This document shows positions 9,236 through 17,404 of a stretch of DNA of 39,181 nucleotides, piece by piece. The stretch lies in contig DBHR01000012.1 in assembly GCA_002296225.1 (NCBI GenBank), positions 1-39,181 of the forward strand, given 5' to 3'. Source of the DNA: Acidobacteria bacterium UBA823. Lineage in GTDB: Bacteria > Acidobacteriota > Vicinamibacteria > Vicinamibacterales > UBA823. Numbering within the stretch: position 1 is the first letter of the stretch; every line of letters starts with the position of its first letter. A model generated the notes under the pieces. That model made no database searches, was not told the DNA's origin, and was given only the letters and a program-made list of their open reading frames with translations. A program made the translations under genes and the position numbers.

Positions 9236-9586
9236 CTGAGATACCTCCATCTTGCGTAAACGACAACCCCTGAAACTGAACGACGATACTTCGCCCGATT
9301 TCCCTCTACGGGCGCCGTAGTTTTCTCCAGTTATAAGGTGACTACCTGACATCACGGATGTTCCTTCGCCAACCACGATGACGAGTATATACAACCGCAT
9401 TCTACCGCTGATGGGCGCGCGGTTCAACGAAGAAGGATGTGGTTGTTAATCGTGATGAGACGCGTCCTGAAGCGTGGGGCGAGCCATCACCTCTCTTCCA
9501 GGACGTGCATCAGCGCAAATTCCTGCCCGCAAGAGTGACAATTTTCTCCTAAAATTGAATAATTGCTCAGCAGGAGTGTTGAGGCC
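9236..9586. other. Intergenic region with divergent promoters
   Basis: About 350 bases between divergently transcribed genes. No protein frame with a ribosome binding site is seen. A TATACT hexamer on the minus strand (9383-9388) could serve the small membrane protein gene, without a clear -35. The stretch before the PepSY start (about 9540-9565) is AT-rich. No repeat or RNA fold was recognised. Confidence 0.4.
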
Positions 9587-10711
9587 ATGGCAATACGCAA
9601 GGTGTTTTTCTGGATTCATTTAGTTATCGGTGTCGCGGTCTCCGTTGTGGTCCTTATGATGTCGGTCACCGGGGTCCTTCTCACCTACGAGATGCAACTT
9701 GACCGGTGGGCGCTCCGCGACTACCGTGCCCCCCCTCCAGGACCTGGCGTAGAGCCGTTAGCAGTCGACGAGTTCCTCCATCAAGTTTCGACCAGGCCAC
9801 TAGAGACGTTGCCCTCATCGATCAGATTGCAAGTTGACCCGCGAGAGCCCGCAGCCCTCAGCGTCGGCCGTGGTGACTATCTCTATGCCAACCGCTATAC
9901 CGGAAAAATCCTGAACGATGGTGACGGACCAATGCGTCGCTTCTTGCGAAGCGTCATGTACTGGCACCGTTGGCTCGCGCTGGAGGGAGACGATCGGGAC
10001 CTTGGTCGCGCCGTTACCGGCGCAGCAAACCTTGGATTCTTTTTATTGCTTGCGAGCGGATTCTATCTTTTGTGGCCCCGGACGTGGACTCTGAACTCCC
10101 TGCGGAACATCATCACGTTCCGGCGTGACCTCAAGGGTAGAACGCGAGATCTGAACTGGCATAACGTGGTCGGTTTCTGGTTGTCCGTGCCATTGCTGAT
10201 CATCGTGGTGAGTGGCTTGGTAATTTCTTATGGCTGGGCTAGCAATTTGGTGTATCGCGCTGTGGGAGAGGAACCGCCCTTGCCCGCTTCGTTGAGCGCT
10301 TCAGAGACGTCCATAACTGAAGACGAACAAGCTGGGTCATTTTCAGCAAGACAATGCAGCTATCAAACACTCTTTGAGCGTGCAGCCGAAGAAGTGCCCG
10401 ATTGGAACAGCATCACGTTGGAATTGCCAGAATCCGACAACACACCTGTAGTCTTCGCTGTTGACCGCGGTAACGGAAGGCAGCCCTCGAAGCGCATCAA
10501 CCTTACGTTCAGCCGGTCGGATTGCAGGGTTCACGAGAGAGGTGGATACCCGACTCACAGCCGAGGGAGACAGCTACGAAGTTGGTTCAGGTACGCCCAC
10601 ACGGGTGAAGTGTATGGATTCGCAGGGCAAACCATTGCTGGCGCTGCCTCAGTCGGTGGCGTCGTGCTGGTTTGGACCGCACTCGCGATGGCTTACCGGA
10701 GATTTTTTTAA
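9587..10711 (+). CDS. PepSY-associated transmembrane protein
   Basis: A 374-residue inner-membrane protein of the PepSY_TM family. These proteins are often found with siderophore receptors and as ferric-reductase-like membrane proteins. It has the usual four-helix plan: helix 1 at about 10-33 beginning with Trp-Ile-His; a periplasmic PepSY-type stretch; helix 2 at about 145-165 after Tyr-Trp-His-Arg-Trp; helix 3 at about 195-220 after Asn-Trp-His-Asn; and a C-terminal helix at about 350-370. The conserved histidines in these helices fit haem or metal ligation. AGGAG lies ten bases before the ATG at 9587; the longer frame from a TTG at 9563 includes that site. No TonB receptor is nearby, so the partner is unknown. 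Confidence 0.85.
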   Translation: MAIRKVFFWIHLVIGVAVSVVVLMMSVTGVLLTYEMQLDRWALRDYRAPPPGPGVEPLAVDEFLHQVSTRPLETLPSSIRLQVDPREPAALSVGRGDYLYANRYTGKILNDGDGPMRRFLRSVMYWHRWLALEGDDRDLGRAVTGAANLGFFLLLASGFYLLWPRTWTLNSLRNIITFRRDLKGRTRDLNWHNVVGFWLSVPLLIIVVSGLVISYGWASNLVYRAVGEEPPLPASLSASETSITEDEQAGSFSARQCSYQTLFERAAEEVPDWNSITLELPESDNTPVVFAVDRGNGRQPSKRINLTFSRSDCRVHERGGYPTHSRGRQLRSWFRYAHTGEVYGFAGQTIAGAASVGGVVLVWTALAMAYRRFF

Positions 10712-10859
10712 CGCGATAGGCGGGCCCGTCACTTAGACAGTAGCTGCAGCGCCGAATCTCTCTGTCACGTTTCCATTCCAATCGATGTAATGAAGGGACC
10801 GGCAAACCGGGGAATCAGCGAAGGGGCCGTCTTGTGTCCTGCCAGCAGAGTGCTCGCGG

Positions 10860-11216
10860 TCAGTTTCGCGCTTCTCTTCGCTTGAGCCGCGGGCGGGCCT
10901 TCTTCCCAGCCTGCCTGGCTGCCTTTTTCGCCGCCTTCTCAGCCTCAGACAAAGAGTCCCACCGAGCTTTCGTGGCAACGATGGTCGCGTCGTCCGGGCC
11001 TGCATCGGCACCAGGCCCGGCTACATAGGCAGTGAGCGACTGAAACTGACCAACACCAACGGTTGGAGATCCGTAGAGCGAACTTGGCGCAAAGACGGAC
11101 CCCACACCATTGCTGCAACCCGCACTGACCACAACCAACACCGCGGGATCGATATCGGACCTGCCAATTGCCTCGCTGTTAGATCGGGCTGAATGCCGGT
11201 CATAGAGTTCCTCCAC
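10860..11216 (-). pseudogene. Possible subtilase-like fragment
   Basis: A 118-codon frame without a good start. Residues about 24-60 read like the oxyanion-hole region of S8 subtilases: a run of valines, Ser-Ala-Gly-Cys-Ser-Asn-Gly, then a Ser-Pro-Thr-Val-Gly-Val-Gly strand. The expected Asn after Ala-Gly would be Cys. A Lys/Ala/Arg-rich helix ends the frame. The best ribosome binding site here (GGAGG, with ATG at 11203) is in another frame, which gives only a 60-residue product. This suggests a decayed or frameshifted gene, but a short real gene or a chance frame is possible. About 150 bases on the 3' side and 75 on the 5' side hold nothing I recognise. Confidence 0.3.
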
Positions 11217-11292
11217 TCGACCAGACGTCGCGTATGGCCCGTCCTAATCTACCGCCATCCACTAAGTAAGCGACTCAAACCGGTCAGCGTGA

Positions 11293-12852
11293 CTACTGTC
11301 GAGTGAAGTTGGCCAGGCGTTCAACAGCAAGATCCGTCACCGCATCGATCGCAGACTGGGGTAGATGAAAATGGTTGGCGATGATCGAAAACGCAAGCAG
11401 TTCGCCGTCAAGAGTTGTGACATAACCCGAGAGGGCGCGCACGTTTGAGATCGACCCCGTCTTCGCGCGAGCGTTATTCTCGGCACGGCTGCCCTTCATG
11501 CGCTGTGCCAATGAACCATCCCGTCCTGCCATTGGCAGTGTGGCTTTGAACCTCTCGGTGTGTTTTGGGTCTCGGTGCATCCTCGTCAAGATGGCGACCA
11601 ACATGTCAGCGGTCACGTAGTTGTAGCGCGACAACCCGGAGCCGTCGTACTGCACATATGCATCCGGCGAAATACCCCAGGATGCCAGCACCGCCCGCAC
11701 TACCTCACGCCCGGCGACAGTGTTACCTCTCGCCGTCTGACCGCCAAGGGTCTTGAGAAATGTCTCGGCGTATAAGTTTTGACTAACCTTCATCAAAACC
11801 GAGCCAGTCTCCGTTAACGGTGGCGAGCGGTGCACGAGTAACTGGCGAGGCGTGCCAACATGGTCGGCGTCTGCCAGTTCGTCAATGTCGATGGCATCAC
11901 CTCGAACCACTATGCCGTTGTCATTGAGCGCCGCGCGAAAGCTGCGCACGAAAAATTCAGTGGGATTGGGAACCGACGCCGTTTGCGTGACTGCCTGAGC
12001 ACCCACCGGCACTGACCCACTGACTTTGAGCGAAGACTGGCCTGGAAGACGGCTTAGATTTATGGTGAACGGGGCATCCGCGACAACGGTTCGTGCCAGG
12101 ACGGTCAACTCCAGGCCACTGTAGGCGGGCCAAACCTCGACGACTATCGGGTCACCCACCATGTCCCCCGGTCGAATTTCCAGCGACACGGTGTTTTGGT
12201 ACAGCTGTAGCGTGCCAATCGGTGCAGCGTATCCATAGCCCAGATAATCCCACGCCCACCCAGCTCCCAAATCCGATTCGTCGAACGCGTTATCGTCGCC
12301 GATGATCCGGCCTTCGATGGTCCGGATACCGAGCCGCTTCAGTTCGTTTGCCCAAGCAGTGAACACTTCTGACGGGTCGGTGTGCAACCGATTAAAGGTC
12401 GGGTCTCCATTGCTGTGGACAATAAGGTCGCCCAAAAGAACTCCACCCTCGATCGCGGCACGTGTCAGAAGTTGGGTTTCATACCGATAGTCCCAACCCA
12501 GTTGCTCCGCGGTAGCTGCCAGCGTCACGGCCTTCATGTTCGAAGCCGGCATAACCAATTTGGTGGCATTCAGACGATAAAGGCTCTGGCCGCTATTAAG
12601 CGATCGAACCACTACACCCCAGAGCGTGTGATCGAATCGAGGGGCTTCGAAGAGCGCTGCCAACTCACTTCGTAGCCGGACCTCGGCGGCGAACGATGCA
12701 CCGGAAGTGTCACTGGTGTTCCCCGCCGGTGGCTTGGGAACATTTTCCGATACCACTCGGGCGGAGCCGACACATCCCAGCGAGCCAAGGAGACACAACA
12801 CGCTCAGCGCCAGGCCGACCGACTGCGGACAGCGAGGACACTTCATTCTCAT
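11293..12852 (-). CDS. dacB: D-alanyl-D-alanine carboxypeptidase/endopeptidase, S13 family (PBP4-type)
   Basis: A 519-residue periplasmic penicillin-binding protein that trims or cuts peptide crosslinks in peptidoglycan. The N-terminus is signal-like and ends in LGSLGC, so Cys27 could carry lipid. The serine-lysine motif is SNMK at residues 104-107, the Ser-x-x motif lies in DGSGLSRYN, and the KTG motif is at 464-466. The long insertion between the first two motifs is typical of the S13 family. It begins 28 bases after the sulfatase stop on the same strand, so the two probably share a transcript. An in-frame ATG two codons downstream is also possible. Confidence 0.9.
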   Translation of the reverse strand: MRMKCPRCPQSVGLALSVLCLLGSLGCVGSARVVSENVPKPPAGNTSDTSGASFAAEVRLRSELAALFEAPRFDHTLWGVVVRSLNSGQSLYRLNATKLVMPASNMKAVTLAATAEQLGWDYRYETQLLTRAAIEGGVLLGDLIVHSNGDPTFNRLHTDPSEVFTAWANELKRLGIRTIEGRIIGDDNAFDESDLGAGWAWDYLGYGYAAPIGTLQLYQNTVSLEIRPGDMVGDPIVVEVWPAYSGLELTVLARTVVADAPFTINLSRLPGQSSLKVSGSVPVGAQAVTQTASVPNPTEFFVRSFRAALNDNGIVVRGDAIDIDELADADHVGTPRQLLVHRSPPLTETGSVLMKVSQNLYAETFLKTLGGQTARGNTVAGREVVRAVLASWGISPDAYVQYDGSGLSRYNYVTADMLVAILTRMHRDPKHTERFKATLPMAGRDGSLAQRMKGSRAENNARAKTGSISNVRALSGYVTTLDGELLAFSIIANHFHLPQSAIDAVTDLAVERLANFTRQ

Positions 12853-12880
12853 AGATGCACCCTATCGCCGCTTGGATTGA

Positions 12881-14323
12881 TCACGGTTCACGCGGGAGCT
12901 CTTTATCCCATTTAGGATCGTACAACTCATTGGACTCCGTTGGGAGCCACGCTCCAGTGTCTTGCCACCATCGCTCTAGCGCGGCACGCAATTCGGTCGT
13001 CCGCTCTGGCATGTTCGTTGATAGGTCATGAGCTTCGTTAAGGTCATCGGCAAGATTGTAGAGTTCATCGCGTCCGTCCTCAAAGAACGTAATCAGCTTA
13101 TATTCGCCCCGCCGGATGGCACTGGCCGGCGTCGTCCGCCAGGGTCCCATAACACTGGCGTCGGCTTCTAAATAAGCTGGAAAATGCCAGAACAGGTCGC
13201 GCGGAGCTAATGTGCCGCGCCCGGTCAGCACTGGAAGTAAGCTCACACCATCCAGCACCTGACCCTCAGGAGTAGGGGTGCCAGTCATTTCAAGAATTGT
13301 GGGAAAGAGATCCGTGCCGATCACCGGCTCGGTGGATACCGTGTTAGCTGCCACCACACCTGGCCAACGAACGATCAGTGGCTCTCGAATACCGCCTTCG
13401 TAAAGCATCCCTTTCGAACCACGTAACGGCGCCATGGAAGTCACCGGGCCAAAGCCTCCGTTGTCGGAAAAAAAAGTTACGACTGTGCGCTCTGCTAGTT
13501 CAAGCTCATCCAGCACCCCCAGGATGCGCCCCACACTGTTATCGACGCTGTGAACCATGGCCGCATAGGTGGGATTGTTGTGTCCGTCACTTCCGGCTTT
13601 CTCGCTGTAATACTGGACAAGCTTCGGTTCTCCTTGAATCGGCGTATGCACGCCGTAGTGTGACAGGTAGAGAAAGAACGGCGCCTCGTGATGCGTTCTA
13701 ATAAAACCAATCGCCTCAGACGTGAGACGATCAGTGAGATACTCGCCCACCTGCCCGTCGCCAAGGTCCGGTAGAGTCCGACCATCTCGGCGGTAGGGAT
13801 AGAAGTAACTTGGCGGCATCCCAAACTGATCGCCGGCCACTGTCCAATCGAATCCTTGCTTGTCGGGCAGGAATTCCGTGCCACCGAGATGCCATTTGCC
13901 GACGTGGCCCGACACATAGCCTCTCAATGCCAGTGCTTCAGGTATCGTGGTAATTTCCAGAGCGAGTTCGGTTCGGTTAGCTACCGGTACGAGCTGGCGA
14001 AGCCTCGCGTCACCGCGCTCCGAAGTCCCGACCGTGTAGACCCCGTGTCGTGGCTGGTACTGTCCTGATAAAAGACTGGCTCGCGCCGGAGCGCAATTGG
14101 GCGCGTTCGAGTATGCGTTTGTAAAACGCATGCCTTCGCGTGCCAGAGCATCAATGTTTGGCGTCTTGTAGTATTGGCTTCCCATCACCCCGAGGTCACG
14201 CCACCCGAGGTCATCCACGTAGATAAGGACGAAGTTGGGAGGCTGGGCTGCATCACATCCGAGCGCAAGAAGACTTGCACCGAATAACAAACCTCCAATG
14301 GCGGGTTGTCGCCACCGCATCAT
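12881..14323 (-). CDS. Sulfatase (arylsulfatase-type), lipoprotein
   Basis: A 480-residue sulfatase that hydrolyses sulfate esters, probably on polysaccharides or glycosaminoglycan-like polymers. It has the N-terminal metal-binding stretch IYVDDLGW, with Asp37-Asp38. The formylglycine signature is CAPAR, with Cys77 as the residue to be converted, followed by ASLLSG. The Gly-Lys-Trp-His-Leu-Gly motif and the Phe-Phe-Ser-Asp-Asn-Gly-Gly metal site are both present. A lipobox-like LALGC (Cys23) suggests attachment to a membrane. A GTG at 14347 also leads into this frame; ATG at 14323 or 14320 starts directly at the signal peptide. It needs a formylglycine-generating enzyme or anSME, neither of which is in the window. 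Confidence 0.92.
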   Translation of the reverse strand: MMRWRQPAIGGLLFGASLLALGCDAAQPPNFVLIYVDDLGWRDLGVMGSQYYKTPNIDALAREGMRFTNAYSNAPNCAPARASLLSGQYQPRHGVYTVGTSERGDARLRQLVPVANRTELALEITTIPEALALRGYVSGHVGKWHLGGTEFLPDKQGFDWTVAGDQFGMPPSYFYPYRRDGRTLPDLGDGQVGEYLTDRLTSEAIGFIRTHHEAPFFLYLSHYGVHTPIQGEPKLVQYYSEKAGSDGHNNPTYAAMVHSVDNSVGRILGVLDELELAERTVVTFFSDNGGFGPVTSMAPLRGSKGMLYEGGIREPLIVRWPGVVAANTVSTEPVIGTDLFPTILEMTGTPTPEGQVLDGVSLLPVLTGRGTLAPRDLFWHFPAYLEADASVMGPWRTTPASAIRRGEYKLITFFEDGRDELYNLADDLNEAHDLSTNMPERTTELRAALERWWQDTGAWLPTESNELYDPKWDKELPREP

Positions 14324-14336
14324 CGCGCCCACGGTT

Positions 14337-14429
14337 TTACGGTTCACGGAATGCCGGCGTCACTGGTAACTCGGCGACCGGAATCGCGGGCAACAACTCG
14401 CCAACGAGCTGGTTGAGTAGTCGGTTCAT
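14337..14429 (-). CDS. 30-residue ORF coupled to its upstream gene
   Basis: ATG at 14429 overlaps the TGA of the triple-repeat protein gene in an ATGA arrangement. The frame runs 30 codons to a TAA at 14337-14339, reaching the start region of the sulfatase. The peptide begins Met-Asn-Arg-Leu-Leu-Asn-Gln-Leu and ends Phe-Arg-Glu-Pro. Translation could pass ribosomes from the upstream gene to the sulfatase. It has no own ribosome binding site and may be chance or the tail of a lost gene. Confidence 0.3.
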   Translation of the reverse strand: MNRLLNQLVGELLPAIPVAELPVTPAFREP

Positions 14430-15289
14430 CTAGGCAGAACCGTAATGACAACAGACGCGGTATATCCCCAATAGTTCATGGTAAATTCGCGACTCCCCGG
14501 CGCGACTGCGGTCAACCTCCCAGACTCGGTAAGGTGCAGATAGGACCCATCGCTCGGTATCCACTCATAGTCGAGCGGTTCACTTGTGCCATCGCAATAG
14601 AAGACAGTGGGCGTAAGAGTGGCAGTCCCTCCGATACCTAAGGTGGTCGCGGAAGAGCCGAGCGCGATGCCCGAGACCCTCATGCTGGCACCCCCCTCAC
14701 TCCTGCGGTGGAGAATACTGACCAGCTCGGTTACACCGAAAGTCATTTGTGACTCGGTCATTCCGACCAAGGTAAAGCCTTCGGCGGCGGCCGCATTCAA
14801 TTCCTCGTGCATTGTCGAGGTCCTCCTGGTGCCAAGGAGTCGATATTCGTACGCGTCGCCCTCCGGCTCGCAACCTCCACGCTCCAAGATAACAACCACT
14901 TCTTTGCTGCCAAGCCCAGTCGGAAAGACCGTCTGCCCAGCATAGGTATAGCCGGCAGCGCCCGCTCCCTGTAGTTCTTTCTGCATCGTAGAAGTCCTAG
15001 TCGTCGCCAGCAGGAGATAGTCGTAGGTCGGACCCCCTTCGGCCTCAGGGTTCCGAGACATGACAGCCACGACCTCGGAGCCCCCGAAAACTGTCCCCCC
15101 ACCCTGCACAGCAACAAACCGGTAACCAGTCGCTGCCACCCTCCGCATCTCCTCCTGCATCGTGGAGGTCTGGGCAGTCGCTAGGAGCACATATTCCAAT
15201 CCCGTGCTCGGTTCAGGGGATTCGGGTGATTGCGCAAATCCTGGGCACGCCATGAGGACCACCCAAAAAGAGACAATTAGTCGTCGCAT
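14426..15289 (-). CDS. Secreted protein with three DUF4177-like repeats and an Ig-like domain
   Basis: A 287-residue protein. The signal peptide is at 1-20. Three repeats of about 48 residues lie at 32-79, 89-137 and 148-196. Each opens with an aromatic-x-Leu-Leu-(Ala/Gly)-Thr strand, then Thr-Ser-Thr-Met, a helix with Glu, a Gly-(Tyr/Phe) turn, and ends in a valine-rich strand and arginine. The plan resembles DUF4177, usually a single small domain. Residues 204-285 look like a bacterial Ig-like (Big2-type) domain. GGAGG lies eight bases before the ATG at 15289; an ATG two codons upstream is too close to it. It heads the sulfatase-dacB group. Function unknown. Confidence 0.75.
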   Translation of the reverse strand: MRRLIVSFWVVLMACPGFAQSPESPEPSTGLEYVLLATAQTSTMQEEMRRVAATGYRFVAVQGGGTVFGGSEVVAVMSRNPEAEGGPTYDYLLLATTRTSTMQKELQGAGAAGYTYAGQTVFPTGLGSKEVVVILERGGCEPEGDAYEYRLLGTRRTSTMHEELNAAAAEGFTLVGMTESQMTFGVTELVSILHRRSEGGASMRVSGIALGSSATTLGIGGTATLTPTVFYCDGTSEPLDYEWIPSDGSYLHLTESGRLTAVAPGSREFTMNYWGYTASVVITVLPR

Positions 15290-15446
15290 CGTCATCACCT
15301 CCGTATGAACACATTTCCCCGCCGGTGCTAACACTGACACAAAAATAGGGATAAGTCAGGGTTCGTAAGCCACCCGGATTTCTTCCGCGCCTTCCAGTTA
15401 TGATGACGTGCAGGACATTCAAATGTTCCTAAAGAGGAGACGTAGA

Positions 15447-16466
15447 ATGGCGCGATACCTGATTGCATTTCTATGCTTACTGGGTTCGAACACGCTTTTG
15501 GCAGCCGAAGCACCGCCCCTGCAGATTGCCGAACTCGGGGATTTGCAACTTCAGAATGGCGGTGTCATAAGAGATGCCAAAATCGGCTACCGCACATCTG
15601 GGACACTCAATAGTGAGCGCTCAAACGCCATCTTGTTCCCCACATGGTTCACCGGCACCTCTGAGCAACTCTTTACTACTGATGCTGTTGGTGCTGTCGA
15701 TACGTCGCGGTTTTTCTTAATTGCGGTCGACGCGATCGCCAACGGGATTTCGTCGTCGCCCTCTAACAGTGTGCGACAACCGGAGCAAGAGTTTCCTCTC
15801 GTCACGATCGGTGACATGGTCCGTTCACAATACGAATTACTTACGGAAGTCCTTAACATCACCCACCTCCACGCGGTCATGGGAATCTCGATGGGTGGAA
15901 TGCAAACCTACGAGTGGGTCACGGCCTACCCACAGTTCATGGACCGAGCCGTGCCCATCGTGGGCTCGCCGCGCCTCGGTTCATATGACCTGCTCTTGTG
16001 GACCGCAGAGCTAACCGCTCTCGAACAGGCCGTGGAATGCAACTGCAACGTAACGGCCGCACGCGAACTGGCCGGCATGATCAGCCAACTCGCGCTGTAT
16101 ACACCTGAGTTTCACGCGCGCCAGGACCCGCATGACCAAGGCGCCGCCTTACTCGAAGCAGGCCGTGCTGGCGGCATGACGATAGCGATCAATGACCGGG
16201 CTGCCCAACTGCGCGCCATGATCGCGCACGACGTCTCGACGGCTTTTGGCGGCGCGATTGAGGTAGCCGCACAGACGGTCACCGCGGACATGCTTGTCAC
16301 CGTGGGAACCTACGACCATATGGTAACGCCTGGGCCCGCATTGGAATTCGCCAAGTTGACGGAATCGGAAGTGCTAGCATTTGATAACGACTGCGGCCAC
16401 CAGGCGTTCAGATGCGAACAGGAGCGTGCTGATGAAACGATCCGAGCGTTTCTGAACGTGCAATGA
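15447..16466 (+). CDS. Secreted alpha/beta hydrolase, MetX (homoserine acyltransferase)-like
   Basis: A 339-residue protein of the MetX-like alpha/beta-hydrolase family. The nucleophile elbow GISMGG gives Ser148. Asp290 (in GTYDHM) and His318 (in CGHQ) complete a likely triad. Unlike cytoplasmic MetX it begins with a signal peptide (1-20, ending LLAA). The mature chain has four cysteines (198, 200, 316, 323), which fits an oxidising compartment. True homoserine acyltransferases use cytoplasmic acyl-CoA, so this is more likely a periplasmic hydrolase or acyltransferase of unknown substrate. AGGAG lies seven bases before the ATG at 15447; a longer frame from 15408 includes that site. It is divergent from the triple-repeat gene. 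Confidence 0.85.
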   Translation: MARYLIAFLCLLGSNTLLAAEAPPLQIAELGDLQLQNGGVIRDAKIGYRTSGTLNSERSNAILFPTWFTGTSEQLFTTDAVGAVDTSRFFLIAVDAIANGISSSPSNSVRQPEQEFPLVTIGDMVRSQYELLTEVLNITHLHAVMGISMGGMQTYEWVTAYPQFMDRAVPIVGSPRLGSYDLLLWTAELTALEQAVECNCNVTAARELAGMISQLALYTPEFHARQDPHDQGAALLEAGRAGGMTIAINDRAAQLRAMIAHDVSTAFGGAIEVAAQTVTADMLVTVGTYDHMVTPGPALEFAKLTESEVLAFDNDCGHQAFRCEQERADETIRAFLNVQ

Positions 16467-16544
16467 CACGTCACATCACTGAGTAAGTTTCTTGTGAGAA
16501 TGCTTGGTAATGTTCAGCTAAGAACCGTCAGGGGTAAATCCATC

Positions 16545-16576
16545 GGTCAGCGGTTCGGGTCCGCTCGACGGCTCCA
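16545..16576 (+). repeat. Direct repeat of the tRNA-Thr 3' end (att-like)
   Basis: Thirty-two bases match the T-arm side, acceptor 3' strand and CCA of tRNA-Thr (5914-5945), with two mismatches: A to G in the T loop and C to A in the acceptor strand. Similarity stops sharply at both ends. The second mismatch and the missing 5' half rule out a working tRNA. Confidence 0.8.
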
Positions 16577-16621
16577 GTACAATGGTGAGTGGTTCGCCTA
16601 TACAAGATCTCGGTAGATACC

Positions 16622-17404
16622 ATGCCCGCACGACTACTCGTCCCGATCGGCTTCCTCATCTTTATCTGGTCCCCGTCGGCACTTCTTGGTCAAGCCGCTG
16701 ACGACCTCGCGAGCAGCAGGCAACTGTATGAAAATCAGTGTGCTCGCTGTCACGGCATTGATGGAGGCGGAGGAGAAGGCCCTTCACTGATCGGTCGGCA
16801 GTTTTCGCATGCCGCGGACGACGAGAGTCTCACGCGAATCATCAGGAACGGAATCCCCGGCACCGCTATGCCGGGCGCAGGCTGGTTGGACGAAGACGAG
16901 GCCAAGTTTCTTGCCAACTACGTGTGGACCCTCGCTAGCATCGAACCCGTTCCCGTGCCGGGCAACCAAGCGTTGGGTCGCATCTTGTTCGAGGGCAAGG
17001 GTGAGTGCGCAACCTGTCACATCGTGAACGGCCTCGGAACTGGACTCGGACCTGAACTCTCGGATATCGGCGCGCGACGAGACGTGCGCTACCTGCGACG
17101 CTCCCTGCTAAACCCCGGCGCGGTGCTGCCGAGAGGGCAGCTCGGACCCCACTCCAGTTTTCTGATCGTCAAAGCGGAGATGCAAGACGGCCGGACCTTT
17201 CGGGGCATGCGGGTGAATGAAGACGCCTTCGTGCTCCTCCTTCGGGACCAAGGCGGTAATTACCTCACTCTCGTGAAGTCCGACACCTCTGCTCTCGAAC
17301 GGGAATTCGGGACGAGTTTTATGCCCGACTACAATGAGCTCATGACAGAGGACGAGATCGTGAACCTAGTCGCATATATGGCGAGTCTGCGAGGTAACCG
17401 ATGA
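16622..17404 (+). CDS. Dihaem cytochrome c
   Basis: A 260-residue periplasmic electron carrier. After a signal peptide (1-24), the first haem site is CARCH (40-44) with Met83 (TAMPGAG) as likely axial ligand. The second is CATCH (129-133), with a Met near 234 (SFMPDYNEL) as a candidate ligand. The C-terminal region resembles the haem-binding domain of cytochromes paired with PQQ dehydrogenases. Its TGA overlaps the ATG of the PQQ dehydrogenase (ATGA), so translation is coupled and it is the probable electron acceptor. A frame from a GTG at 16589 exists, but the signal peptide begins at the ATG at 16622. The tRNA-Thr fragment lies 45 bases upstream. Confidence 0.92.
   Translation: MPARLLVPIGFLIFIWSPSALLGQAADDLASSRQLYENQCARCHGIDGGGGEGPSLIGRQFSHAADDESLTRIIRNGIPGTAMPGAGWLDEDEAKFLANYVWTLASIEPVPVPGNQALGRILFEGKGECATCHIVNGLGTGLGPELSDIGARRDVRYLRRSLLNPGAVLPRGQLGPHSSFLIVKAEMQDGRTFRGMRVNEDAFVLLLRDQGGNYLTLVKSDTSALEREFGTSFMPDYNELMTEDEIVNLVAYMASLRGNR

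Larger units (their letters stand above)
5946..16576. mobile_element. Putative tRNA-anchored genomic island (no integrase seen)
   Basis: The segment begins at the 3' end of the intact tRNA-Thr gene and ends at a direct repeat of that gene's last 32 bases, with 30 of 32 positions identical. This is the layout left by a tyrosine-recombinase island that inserts into a tRNA 3' end and restores the tRNA on one side. Cargo: PIG-L hydrolase, small membrane protein, PepSY protein, protease-like remnant, DacB, sulfatase, 30-codon ORF, triple-repeat protein and MetX-like hydrolase. No integrase, excisionase or mobility gene is recognisable, so it would be an old, immobile remnant. The repeat could also be a relic of a decayed second tRNA gene. 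Confidence 0.35.

Noticed and set aside
9808..9818. CCACTAGAGAC inside the PepSY gene as another repeat copy
   Set aside because: Only about ten bases match the half copy at 31196 and it lies in coding sequence; expected by chance.
10733..11011. 92-codon minus-strand frame in the gap after the PepSY gene
   Set aside because: Arginine-rich low-complexity product, no ribosome binding site, overlaps the possible protease remnant in another frame.
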